Source: Pseudarthrobacter sp. L1SW (GTDB taxonomy: Bacteria; Actinomycetota; Actinomycetes; Actinomycetales; Micrococcaceae). Taken from it: a DNA stretch of 64,000 nucleotides. The stretch spans positions 3,782,001 to 3,846,000 of the forward strand of contig NZ_CP078079.1 in assembly GCF_020809045.1 (NCBI RefSeq). The letters run 5' to 3'. Below are positions 16,637 through 24,861 of this stretch, one piece after another. The translations under genes and the position numbers were made by a program. Below the pieces are notes generated by a model. It did no database searches. It worked only from the letters and a program-made list of their open reading frames with translations, and was not told the origin of the DNA. The first letter of the stretch is position 1. Each line of letters starts with the position of its first letter.

Positions 16637-17697
16637 GCGCCCCTGCCATCGGCGTGCCGGCGGAGTACATCCTGCCGTTGCGCTGGACGGACGACGCCGG
16701 CTTGCCGGACCTGGCCGCCTACCTTCGCCGCCTCACGGACTGGATCCCTGTCACGGTGGTGGACGGGTCTGCCCCTGAACTGTTCGAACACCACCGGAGG
16801 ATGTTTCCACCCGCCGTCCGGCATCTCCCGCCTGACGCCTGCGCCGCCGGCAACGGAGGCGCCGCCGGCAACGGCAAGGTAGCCGGGGTCATGACTGGGG
16901 TTCGGGCCTCGTCGGCGGACCTCCTGGTAATTGCCGACGACGACGTCCGCTACACGCGCGAGTCACTCGCCGCCGTCGTCCATCACCTCGGCGCTGCGGA
17001 CGTGGTGCGTCCTCAGAACTACTTCGAGCCCCTCCCCTGGCACGCCCAGTGGGATACGGCGAGGACCCTCATCAACCGCGCCTGGTCTGCTGATTTTCCC
17101 GGAACGCTGGCGCTGCGCCGGGGAGCCCTGCTGGCGACGGACGGATACGCGCCGGTCCTGTTCGAGAACCTCGAGCTGATCCGGACAATCACCGCCGCGG
17201 GCGGCCGCGCGATGGTTATGCCGGACCTGTTCGTCGCGCGCAGGCCGCCCACGGCGCGGCATTTCCTGAAGCAGCGCATCCGCCAGGCATATGACGATTT
17301 TGCCCAGCCACGGCGGCTCGCCGCCGAGTTGGCGCTGCTCCCGGCAATCCTTTCCGCAGCCTGCCTGCCTTCGCGGCACCGTCGGGCAGTCTTCCTGGGG
17401 CTGGCCTCCGCAGCCGTTATCGCCGCGGAGACGGGGCGGCGGCGGCACAACGGCGCTGCCGTCTTCCCCTTCCGCGCGGTGCTGTGCACTCCGCCCTGGG
17501 CCCTGGAACGGGCCATCTGCATCTGGATCGCGCTCGGTTACAGGCTGGCCGGGGGCGTTCCGTATGCGGGGACCCGGCTCAAGACCGCAGCCCATTCGGA
17601 GAATGAGCTGCGGAGGCGGCACAGCGGCAAAGTCGCGGGAACGTGCCCCCAGGGCGCCCAGTCTTCCACCAGCAACCTGAAGCAGGAGCAAAAATGA
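16633..17697 (+). CDS. GT2-like glycosyltransferase
   Basis: A 354-residue protein with the GT-A fold pattern. The N-terminal half has LRWTDDAGLPDLAAYLRRL and VTVVDGS (a nucleotide-sugar-binding strand end), and ADLLVIADDDVRYTRESL with the acidic metal-binding triplet at residues 102-104. Later FPGTLALRRGALLATDGY and ENLELIRTITAAGGRA resemble the acceptor-side region of family 2 enzymes. A hydrophobic stretch around residues 232-265 may be a membrane anchor. It overlaps the iron oxidase gene and the CDGSH gene by four bases on either side, so all three proteins are made from one translationally coupled mRNA. Sugar donor and acceptor are not predictable. Confidence 0.8.
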   Translation: MSAPAIGVPAEYILPLRWTDDAGLPDLAAYLRRLTDWIPVTVVDGSAPELFEHHRRMFPPAVRHLPPDACAAGNGGAAGNGKVAGVMTGVRASSADLLVIADDDVRYTRESLAAVVHHLGAADVVRPQNYFEPLPWHAQWDTARTLINRAWSADFPGTLALRRGALLATDGYAPVLFENLELIRTITAAGGRAMVMPDLFVARRPPTARHFLKQRIRQAYDDFAQPRRLAAELALLPAILSAACLPSRHRRAVFLGLASAAVIAAETGRRRHNGAAVFPFRAVLCTPPWALERAICIWIALGYRLAGGVPYAGTRLKTAAHSENELRRRHSGKVAGTCPQGAQSSTSNLKQEQK

Positions 17698-17909
17698 ACC
17701 AGGAACCGGCCGAGAGCTCCATTGTGGTGTGCCCCGACGGCCCGCTGATTGTGCGAGGCGACTTCGAGATCGTCACGCCCTCCGGAGAAGCGCTGCCCCG
17801 TGAACGGAAAACCGTGGCGCTGTGCCGCTGCGGGGCATCGGCCATCAAGCCGTACTGCGACGGCACCCACAAGATGATCAAGTTCCGGACGGAACCTCCG
17901 GCAACCTGA
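17694..17909 (+). CDS. CDGSH-type iron-sulfur protein
   Basis: A 71-residue protein with the complete [2Fe-2S] CDGSH signature CRCGASAIKPYCDGTH: ligands Cys44, Cys46, Cys55 and His59. Proteins of this family hold a redox-active, transferable 2Fe-2S cluster. The start at ATG 17694 has AGGAG a few bases upstream and overlaps the glycosyltransferase stop. A longer in-frame version from 17643 would lie inside the glycosyltransferase gene. The coupling to a haem-oxygenase-like iron enzyme suggests it feeds electrons or clusters to that enzyme, which is inference. Confidence 0.92.
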   Translation: MNQEPAESSIVVCPDGPLIVRGDFEIVTPSGEALPRERKTVALCRCGASAIKPYCDGTHKMIKFRTEPPAT

Positions 17910-17987
17910 GCAAAGCCTGCACCGGCCGGCCGCTATCGCCGGTTAGGCTAGGGACAGCCCGTTTTCCGCCCGCAAGGAGTACTAGGA

Positions 17988-18251
17988 ATGAACCTTTTCA
18001 TCAAGCTGCTCGGCACCGGCGTGAGCCTCGGCGCAGGCTTTGTCGGCACCAAGCTGGTCAACGCCATCTGGGAAAAGACCACCGGCCGGAAGCCCCCCAC
18101 CGGGAAGGACGAGGACATCCCGACCAGCCTGCAGTCGGCGCTGACGTTCGCCCTGATCTCGGCGTCGGTGAGCACCATCATCCAGGTCCTGGCCAACCGC
18201 GGCACCCAGCGGGCCATCACCCGGTTCGCCAAGAGCCAGGACATCGTCTAG
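17988..18251 (+). CDS. DUF4235 small membrane protein
   Basis: An 87-residue protein that matches the DUF4235 pattern: FIKLLGTGVSLGAGFVGTKLVNAIWEKTTGRKPP, then LQSALTFALISASVSTIIQVLANRGTQRAI. Two hydrophobic helices are predicted, with a charged loop between. The family is common in actinobacteria and has no known function. A ribosome site CAAGGAG lies 12 bases before ATG 17988, with AGGA nearer. It converges on the Mrp antiporter operon, with 18 bases between the stop codons and no visible terminator. Confidence 0.88.
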   Translation: MNLFIKLLGTGVSLGAGFVGTKLVNAIWEKTTGRKPPTGKDEDIPTSLQSALTFALISASVSTIIQVLANRGTQRAITRFAKSQDIV

Positions 18252-18269
18252 CTGCACCCCAAGCGCTAC

Positions 18270-18671
18270 TCAGCCGTCGCCGGAACCGTCCTCGCGGGCG
18301 GCTTTGGCGGCGGCTTTCTGCACCACAGCCTCCAGCTCATCGGAGGTGAGGAGCTCGCGGTGCAGGTGCTTGGTGCGGTAGCCGGCCCGGCCCACCATGT
18401 GGGCGGACACCGGCACGGTGAGCAGCTGGAAAATCCATGCCACCAGCAGCACGGGCCACACCCACCAGGTGCGCAGCTGCAGGCCGATGGATGCCAGGAG
18501 CAGGAACAGCCCCAGGACCTGGGGCTTGGTGGCGGCGTGCATGCGGCTGAGCAGGTCCGGGAACCGCAGCAAGCCGATGGCGGCACCCAGGGACATAACA
18601 GCCCCCACGATCATGAACACGGCGGACAGCACGTCCACCCAGGCGTCCAGGCCAGTGGAATCAGGACTCAT
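18270..18671 (-). CDS. mnhG: Mrp Na+/H+ antiporter subunit G
   Basis: A 133-residue membrane subunit. The first 60 residues give VLSAVFMIVGAVMSLGAAIGLLRFPDLLSRMHAATKPQVLG, the standard MnhG signature with the conserved RFPD and MHAATKP. Two more hydrophobic segments follow, and the C-terminal 30 residues are charged. It is the last gene of the six-gene Mrp operon, overlapping mnhF. Confidence 0.95.
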   Translation of the reverse strand: MSPDSTGLDAWVDVLSAVFMIVGAVMSLGAAIGLLRFPDLLSRMHAATKPQVLGLFLLLASIGLQLRTWWVWPVLLVAWIFQLLTVPVSAHMVGRAGYRTKHLHRELLTSDELEAVVQKAAAKAAREDGSGDG

Positions 18672-18939
18672 TGGGCTGCTCCCTCCGGTCCGCCACGAAC
18701 CGGGCCACCGTCACGGACCCGATGAAACCGATGATGGAAATGGCCACCACCAGCATTAGGTTGTTCAGGTGCCTGTTGACGGCCATGTCCACGCACAGGG
18801 CACCGCCCAGGATGGCCAGCAGGACGTCCGTGGCCAGCACCCGGTCCAGCAGGGAGGGCCCCCGGGAGATCCTGATGATGGCACCGGCGGCGGCCACCGA
18901 GAAGATCACGGCAGTAACTACCAGGACGGTCTGCATCAT
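18661..18939 (-). CDS. mnhF: Mrp Na+/H+ antiporter subunit F
   Basis: A 92-residue subunit with three membrane helices. RISRGPSLLDRVLATDVLLAILGGALCVDM is the MnhF motif, with the conserved GPS-DRV and an Asp in the second helix. It overlaps mnhE and mnhG by a few bases at each end, showing coupled translation. Confidence 0.95.
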   Translation of the reverse strand: MMQTVLVVTAVIFSVAAAGAIIRISRGPSLLDRVLATDVLLAILGGALCVDMAVNRHLNNLMLVVAISIIGFIGSVTVARFVADRREQPNES

Positions 18940-19481
18940 GCGCCGGCCTCCATTCGCACGGTTTCGAGTTCTTCCTTGGTGCCCATGATCCTGATGAGCC
19001 CCGCCTCGATGGACCGCACCTCATTTTTCAGGTTTTCGACTTCCTGCGGGGAGCTGATGTTGAGCGCGTGCAGGTAGAGGGTGGACGTCGAGCGGTCCAC
19101 CTCCACCACCAGCGATCCCGGGATCAGGGAAATCACGTGCCCCGTGGCCGTGACCATGAGGTCCTGGCGGCTGCGGAGCGGGACGGCGACGACGGCGTTG
19201 GTCACCTTTGGCCCCTTGGCGATGGCCAGGTACAGGAGCTGCGCGCTGGCAGCCACCACCTTGGCCAGGAAAACGAGCGCGAAGGGAATGGCGTACAGGA
19301 CGTTGAACCGGCCGCTGAGTTCCACCGGCGGAAGGTAGAACAGCCGCGCCACGGCCACGGCCAGCAGCGCCCCGAACAGGAGGTTCCCGGGGCTGAAGTC
19401 CTGCCACAGGGCACCCCAGACGATCACCAGCCAAACCAGCAGCGGCAGCTCCTGGCGCAGGGAAATGCGGCGGCGGCTCAC
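18936..19481 (-). CDS. mnhE: Mrp Na+/H+ antiporter subunit E
   Basis: A 181-residue subunit. An N-terminal pair of helices (LPLLVWLVIVWGALWQDFSPGNLLFGALLAV) is followed by ALVFLAKVVAASAQLLYLAI. The soluble tail VVAVPLRSRQDLMVTATGHVISLIPGSLVVEVD carries the conserved SLIPGS-type segment of MnhE. The tail ends with a predicted helix rich in Glu. Its start overlaps the stop of mnhD. Confidence 0.95.
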   Translation of the reverse strand: MSRRRISLRQELPLLVWLVIVWGALWQDFSPGNLLFGALLAVAVARLFYLPPVELSGRFNVLYAIPFALVFLAKVVAASAQLLYLAIAKGPKVTNAVVAVPLRSRQDLMVTATGHVISLIPGSLVVEVDRSTSTLYLHALNISSPQEVENLKNEVRSIEAGLIRIMGTKEELETVRMEAGA

Positions 19482-21082
19482 TTTCCCCCTCCCGGTGTGG
19501 CAACTGTGGGGACGTCAATGTTTCCACCGAGGACAGCGTGGATGTAGGAGGTCCGGTCCAGCATGTCGCGGGCGGCCTGGTCAGAGACCGTGAACAGCGG
19601 CCCGGCGAAAACAGTCAGGGCTACGCCGAGGACCACCAGCCCCACGGTTGAACCCACCATGGTGCGTGGAAGCAGGGTGGCGGTGTTCCGTTTGGCCCCG
19701 GGGCCATCGGCCCGCCCGGCAGCCGGTGCCAGCAGCACGGGATCCGGGTGCTCTGCGTCCGAAGGCCGGCGCCAGAACGCGCGGTTCCACACCCTGGCCA
19801 CGGCAAGCAGGGTCAGCAGGCTGGTCAGCACCCCGCCGATCACCAGCACGTAAGCCAGCGGCGTCCCCAGTTCAATCCCGGCCTGCATGAGACCCACCTT
19901 CCCCAGGAATCCGGAGAACGGCGGAATCCCGGCCAGGTTCATCGCGGGAATGAAGAACAGCACTGCCAGCAGCGGGGACAGCTTGGCGAGGCCGCCCAGC
20001 CGGTCCACGGAGGAGCTGCCGCCCCGGCGTTCGATCAACCCCGTTACCAGGAAGAGACTGGTCTGGATGGTGATGTGGTGCGCCACGTAGAAGACCGCCG
20101 CCCCCAACCCTGCCGTTGAGGACATGGCCAGGCCGAACACCATGTATCCGATGTGGCTTACCAGGGTGAAGGAGAGCAGGCGTTTGATGTCGCTCTGTGC
20201 CAGGGCACCCAGGATCCCCACCACCATGGTCAGCAGCGCGGCCACCATCAATGGAGTGTTTAGGGAATCGCCCGGAAAGAGCAGCGTTTCCGTCCGCACC
20301 ATGGCGTAGACGCCCACCTTGGTGAGCAGCCCGGCGAACACTGCAGTGACCGGCGCCGGGGCCGTGGGGTAGGAGTCGGGCAGCCAGAAGGACAGCGGGA
20401 ACACGGCCGCCTTGATGCCGAACGCCACCAGCAGCATCACGTGCAGCAGGGTCCTGGTGCCCTGGTCCAGGTCGCCGAGTTTCATGGCGAGATCCGCCAT
20501 GTTGACGGTTCCGGTGGCCCCATAGACCATGGCGATCGAGATCAGGAACAGCACGGACGACACCACGGACACCACCACGTAGGTGACGCCTGCCCGGATG
20601 CGGGGCCCCGTGCCGCCCAGCGTCATCAGCACATAGCTTGCCGTCAGCAGGATCTCGAAGCCGACATAAAGGTTGAAGAGGTCGCCGGAAAGGAACGCGT
20701 TGGACACGCCGGCCACCAGGATCAGGTACGTGGGGTGGAAGATCGAGACGGGCGCGTCCTGGTCGCCGTCGGCCATGCCCTGCCCGGTGGCGTAGACCAG
20801 CACGGCCAGGCTCACCGCCGAGGAGACCACCAGCATCAGGGACGAGAACTGGTCCACCACCATCACGATGCCCCAGGGCGGCAGCCAGCCGCCGATGCTC
20901 ACCGCTGCCGTGCCGCCGTCCCACACGGACGCCAGCAGGAGGCATTCGAGCAGGAGCGTGAGGGACAGCAGGGCAATGCTGACGGCCCGCTGGGCCCGTG
21001 AGTGGCGGATCAGGAGGAAGGTCAGGGCGGCGCCCAGGATGGGAAGTACGACGGCGAGCGGCGCGAGGCTTGCGAGGTTCAC
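19478..21082 (-). CDS. mnhD: Mrp Na+/H+ antiporter subunit D
   Basis: A 534-residue, roughly 14-helix proton-translocating subunit homologous to NuoM/NuoN. Conserved pieces include FNLYVGFEILLTASYVLMTLGG (key Glu in TM5), KAAVFPLSFWLPDSYPTAPAPVTAVFAGLLTKVGVYAMVR (conserved Lys) and SDIKRLLSFTLVSHIGYMVFGL. The C-terminal 150 residues contain a longer hydrophilic loop (RRPSDAEHPDPVLL and following) than usual, and the protein ends past a last helix with a Gly-rich tail. It overlaps mnhC and mnhE. Confidence 0.95.
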   Translation of the reverse strand: MNLASLAPLAVVLPILGAALTFLLIRHSRAQRAVSIALLSLTLLLECLLLASVWDGGTAAVSIGGWLPPWGIVMVVDQFSSLMLVVSSAVSLAVLVYATGQGMADGDQDAPVSIFHPTYLILVAGVSNAFLSGDLFNLYVGFEILLTASYVLMTLGGTGPRIRAGVTYVVVSVVSSVLFLISIAMVYGATGTVNMADLAMKLGDLDQGTRTLLHVMLLVAFGIKAAVFPLSFWLPDSYPTAPAPVTAVFAGLLTKVGVYAMVRTETLLFPGDSLNTPLMVAALLTMVVGILGALAQSDIKRLLSFTLVSHIGYMVFGLAMSSTAGLGAAVFYVAHHITIQTSLFLVTGLIERRGGSSSVDRLGGLAKLSPLLAVLFFIPAMNLAGIPPFSGFLGKVGLMQAGIELGTPLAYVLVIGGVLTSLLTLLAVARVWNRAFWRRPSDAEHPDPVLLAPAAGRADGPGAKRNTATLLPRTMVGSTVGLVVLGVALTVFAGPLFTVSDQAARDMLDRTSYIHAVLGGNIDVPTVATPGGGK

Positions 21083-21600
21083 TTTCCGCCTCCTTCCAGA
21101 CCAGGGGTGATGTTTTCAGAGCCGGGCTTTTCTTCCGCGGCTGCCTGTTCCGCGGGTATTTCGCGGCCGCCGGCCAGGACCGTGGCCAGCGGGAACTCGG
21201 ACGTCTCCGCGGGGACCTCGGCGTCGTCCTCGGCGTCGAAGCTTGGCGTTTCCGCCACGCGGAGGTCCTCGAGGTCGGCCTGGATCTCATCCCGGCGCGC
21301 CAGGACCCAGGTGCGGTAGATGATGCCGAGCATAAAGGCGGTGACGGCAAAGGAGATGACGATGGACGTGAGGATCAGCGCCTGCGGCAGTGGATCGCTG
21401 TAGTCCCCGGCCGCAACGTCCTTTGAATACAGCGGCGCGAGCCCCGCGTACCCTCCCGTTGCCAGGATCAGGAGGTTGGTGGCATTGGCCAGGAGCATCA
21501 GCCCCAGCAGGACCCGCGTCAGGCTGCGTTCCAGGATCAGGTAGATGCCGCAGGCGTACAGGGCTCCCATGATGATCAGGAGGGTCAGGTTCACGCTCAT
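21079..21600 (-). CDS. mnhC: Mrp Na+/H+ antiporter subunit C
   Basis: A 173-residue NuoK-like subunit with three helices: LTLLIIMGALYACGIYLILERSL, RVLLGLMLLANATNLLILATGG, and ALILTSIVISFAVTAFMLGIIYR. Glu in the first helix pair and the DPLPQALILTSIVI motif are conserved. The C-terminal 60 residues are an acidic, hydrophilic extension beyond the usual MnhC length and may be unstructured. It overlaps its neighbours by four bases. Confidence 0.95.
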   Translation of the reverse strand: MSVNLTLLIIMGALYACGIYLILERSLTRVLLGLMLLANATNLLILATGGYAGLAPLYSKDVAAGDYSDPLPQALILTSIVISFAVTAFMLGIIYRTWVLARRDEIQADLEDLRVAETPSFDAEDDAEVPAETSEFPLATVLAGGREIPAEQAAAEEKPGSENITPGLEGGGK

Positions 21601-24600
21601 GCTTGGCCCTTTGCGGTGGTTTCGGGAGCCAGTCCTCCGGGCTCGTGCTCCCAGTCGGGAGCTGGTGCGGTGGCTTCCCGGACAGATTCCTGCCCTTCGG
21701 CGGGTGTCCCGCCTGCCGCGGACCGTTCCTCAAAGTGTTCATCGATCTCGGCGCCGAGGCTGCGGAGGACATCCAGCACAAGGCCCACCACCACGATGTA
21801 CACGCCGATATCGAAGATGGTGGAAGTCACGAACTTGATGTCGCCGAACACCGGCAGCCACAGCTCGATGATGGCGGTCTGGAAGACCTGGCCGCCCAGC
21901 AGCAGCGGCACCACTCCGGAAGCCGCAGCCACGGCGAGCCCGATTCCCAGCAGCGCACCGGCGCTCACGGGCGTGGCCTCGCGAAGCTCGAACCGTCCCC
22001 CTGCCAGGTACCGGATGGTCAGGGCGAGGCCGGCTGTGAGGCCGCCGGCGAAGCCGCCGCCGGGCAGGTTGTGGCCGGCCAGCAGGAGGTAGAGCGAGAA
22101 GATGATCATGGAGTGGAAGATCAGCCGGGTGACCACCTCGAAGATGATGGACCGGCGCTCCGGTGCCAGGGTGCGGCCGGCAACGATCCACGCGTCCCGT
22201 GCGGATGCCGCGAACTTCCGGCTGACCGCCAGGGCCGCCGCGTCCCGGGTGCCCGGGTCGACGCCTCGGTGGCGGCCCACCGTGCCCTCGGCAACCGTGG
22301 CGGACTTCAGGATCCGGTCGCCGCGGCCGCGGATGAAAATGAGGCTGGCAACACCGGTGGCTGCCAGCGCCAGGACCGTGATTTCGCCGAAAGTGTCCCA
22401 GGCGCGGATGTCCACCAGCGTCACGTTGACGATGTTGAGCCCACCGCCGCCCTCGTAGGCCAGGCGCGGGAACTCCAGGGAGACGGGCGTGGCAATCCGT
22501 GCGCCCATGGCGTAGATCGCGGCGAACACCATGGTGGCGCCGAAGCCCAGGCCGATGACAATACGCACCACCCGGTACTTGCCGCCGGTGCGGTCCCGGA
22601 GCTCGGCGGGCAGGCTGCGCATCGCCAGGACGAAGGCCACCAGGATGATGGTTTCCACCAGCATCTGCGTCAGGGCCAGGTCCGGGGCGCCCTGCAGCGC
22701 GAACATCAGGGCGATCCCGTAGCCGGTGACGGAGACCATCAGCACGGCCAGGAACCGTTTGTTGGCTTTCACCGCGGCCAGGGCGCCGATCACGATCCCC
22801 GCCCCCACCACCAGCTGGAGCGGGGAACCGGGGTCAAGGAGGTAGATCCCGTCCGGAAGCGGCTTGCCGGCCAGCAGGATGGCGGCCAGGGGCAGCACGA
22901 AGGCGACGCTCAGGATGACCGCAAGGTAGTAGTACAGCGAACCGCGCTGGGTGCGGCCGGTGATCCACACCGCCACGTCGTCGAGCGCCCCGATCGTAAG
23001 CTGGTAGGCCTTGTCCCCGTCCACCCAGGGCGGCACCAGGGACTGCGCCCGGGCCACCGCGTTGCGGCCAAAGTACATCGCCAGGCCCAGCGCGAAGGTG
23101 AGGGCCGTCAATCCCAGCGCAGGAGTGAAGCCGTGCCACAGCGCAAGGTGACCGGCCTGGTCAGCAGGTGATCCGGCGTCGGGCGCGGTGGAAGCAAACA
23201 GGGCGGCGTACGGCTGGATCCAGGCGTCCACGGGGACCGGCCATACTCCGTAGGCGACGGTCAGGAGGCTGAGGATGGCCGGCGCGGCGAGGAACGAGGG
23301 CCTAATCGCCTTGAAGGGCGTGGGCTCAACCCCGGGCTTGGCGGCGAATGCCCCCCACATAAAGCGCGCACTGTAGGCGAACGTGAGGATCGAGCCCAGG
23401 ACCACGCCCGCAAGGACCACTGTGCCCCATGGCCCGGAAGCCGGGTCGGTTGCGTGGTGGACAAAGGCCTCCAGCACAGACTCCTTGGCTACGAAGCCGG
23501 CCAGCAGCGGGACTCCCGCCATGGACGCGGCCCCGATGGCAGCAACGATCGCCAGGGCCCGCGAGGACCGGAACACCCCGGACAGCTTCCGGACGTCGCG
23601 CGTCCCCGACTGGTGGTCGATGATGCCCACCACCAGGAACAGGGTGGCTTTGAACAGGCCGTGCGCCAGCAGCATCGCCAGGCCCGCGAGCGCAGCGTCC
23701 GGTGTTCCGAGGCCCACCGCCATGGTGAGGAAGCCCAGCTGGCTGACAGTGCCGTGGGCGAGGATGAGCTTGATATCGGTCTGCCGCAGCGCCCGGTAAC
23801 CGCCCACCAGCATGGTGGCCAGGCCCAGCCCCAGCACCACCGGCTGCCAGTAGGCCGTCTCGGCGAAGCCGGGGGCAAGCCGCGCTACCAGGTAGATGCC
23901 TGCCTTCACCATCGCCGCGGCATGCAGGTAGGCACTGACAGGGGTGGGCGCCGCCATGGCGCCGGGAAGCCAGAAGTGGAAGGGGACCAGGGCGGACTTG
24001 GTGATGGCACCTACCAGGATGAGCACGACGGCGGCGCCCACCATGGCCGCGGACGTCCCGCTGGCCAGGTCCGCGGCTTCCGCCAGGATGGCCGAGATCC
24101 GGTAGGTGCCGGCGGCGTCGCCCAGCATGATGAGGCCCACCAGCATGGCAAGCCCGCCCGCCGTGGTGACGATCAGCGCCTGCAAAGCTGATCGCCGTGC
24201 GGCCAGCCTGGTCCTGGCGAATCCGATCAGGAGATAGGACAGGATGGTGGTGAGTTCCCAGAAGACGAACAGCAGGAGCAGGTCATCGGCCACCACCAGC
24301 CCGAACATGGCGCCGGCAAAGGCCAGGAGCTGTGCGCCGAAAGCGCCAAGGTCCTGGTCCTTTTTCTTGAAGTACCGGGCGCAATAGACCAGCACCAGGG
24401 AACCAACGCCGAGCACCAGCAGGGACATGACCCAGGCAAGGGCGTCCATCCGGAAGGCAAGCTCGAGTTTGAGCCCCGGAATCCAGGGGACCACCTCGCT
24501 GACGGATCCCGCTCCGGAATACACCGGCCCATGCTGCAGCAGCAACCACACGAAGGACGCCGCGGGAACGGCGGCGAGCGCGTAGAACGCGTTGCGGCCC

Positions 24601-24665
24601 CAGGCCCTGAACAGGAGAGGCGCGAGGACAGCCACCGAAAAGTGCACGGCAAGGACTGTGATCAC
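21597..24665 (-). CDS. mnhA: Mrp Na+/H+ antiporter subunit A fused to subunit B
   Basis: A 1022-residue membrane protein and the largest Mrp subunit. The N-terminal part is NuoL-like, with WELTTILSYLLIGF (conserved Glu), KSALVPFHFWLPGAMAAPTPVSAYLHAAAMVKAGIYL and TDIKLILAHGTVSQLGFL. The middle has the MnhA-specific NuoJ-like domain (GAPDLALTQMLVETIILVAFVL). The C-terminal portion from about residue 820 is a complete MnhB domain (FHSMIIFSLYLLLAGHNLPGGGFAGGLTAGLAL), so A and B are fused and no separate mnhB exists. I place the start at GTG 24665, where GGAG lies seven bases upstream; longer frames would extend into the divergent promoter region. The operon exchanges cytoplasmic Na+ for external H+ and supports alkaline and salt tolerance. 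Confidence 0.94.
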   Translation of the reverse strand: MITVLAVHFSVAVLAPLLFRAWGRNAFYALAAVPAASFVWLLLQHGPVYSGAGSVSEVVPWIPGLKLELAFRMDALAWVMSLLVLGVGSLVLVYCARYFKKKDQDLGAFGAQLLAFAGAMFGLVVADDLLLLFVFWELTTILSYLLIGFARTRLAARRSALQALIVTTAGGLAMLVGLIMLGDAAGTYRISAILAEAADLASGTSAAMVGAAVVLILVGAITKSALVPFHFWLPGAMAAPTPVSAYLHAAAMVKAGIYLVARLAPGFAETAYWQPVVLGLGLATMLVGGYRALRQTDIKLILAHGTVSQLGFLTMAVGLGTPDAALAGLAMLLAHGLFKATLFLVVGIIDHQSGTRDVRKLSGVFRSSRALAIVAAIGAASMAGVPLLAGFVAKESVLEAFVHHATDPASGPWGTVVLAGVVLGSILTFAYSARFMWGAFAAKPGVEPTPFKAIRPSFLAAPAILSLLTVAYGVWPVPVDAWIQPYAALFASTAPDAGSPADQAGHLALWHGFTPALGLTALTFALGLAMYFGRNAVARAQSLVPPWVDGDKAYQLTIGALDDVAVWITGRTQRGSLYYYLAVILSVAFVLPLAAILLAGKPLPDGIYLLDPGSPLQLVVGAGIVIGALAAVKANKRFLAVLMVSVTGYGIALMFALQGAPDLALTQMLVETIILVAFVLAMRSLPAELRDRTGGKYRVVRIVIGLGFGATMVFAAIYAMGARIATPVSLEFPRLAYEGGGGLNIVNVTLVDIRAWDTFGEITVLALAATGVASLIFIRGRGDRILKSATVAEGTVGRHRGVDPGTRDAAALAVSRKFAASARDAWIVAGRTLAPERRSIIFEVVTRLIFHSMIIFSLYLLLAGHNLPGGGFAGGLTAGLALTIRYLAGGRFELREATPVSAGALLGIGLAVAAASGVVPLLLGGQVFQTAIIELWLPVFGDIKFVTSTIFDIGVYIVVVGLVLDVLRSLGAEIDEHFEERSAAGGTPAEGQESVREATAPAPDWEHEPGGLAPETTAKGQA

Positions 24666-24845
24666 TGGTATCTCCGCAACGTCAGGGATTCGATTGTCAA
24701 AAGTTGGAGCAGGCGGTTCATTCGTTAGGTCCGGGAACGCCCAGTTTATCAAGGCTTCACTGCCGTTTTCCCCGTCTTTGGTGCCCTGGCACCCGCCGAC
24801 ACCGGCGTCCCGGGGTTCGCTCCGCATTCTGTTCGCCACGGGCGG

Positions 24846-24861
24846 ATACGATGCATCGTAT
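24846..24861. promoter_or_regulatory. Perfect 16-bp palindrome at the start of the UMF1-type transporter gene
   Basis: ATACGATG is followed directly by its exact reverse complement CATCGTAT. The palindrome includes one possible start codon (24851) and touches the other (24860). Such a site so close to a start is best explained as a repressor operator, of the length and symmetry seen for GntR or TetR families. No regulator gene lies next to it. Confidence 0.55.

Noticed and set aside
19563..24652. Long open frames antiparallel to the Mrp operon
   Set aside because: These are composition artefacts of GC-rich membrane protein genes. The minus-strand frames carry all the known motifs.
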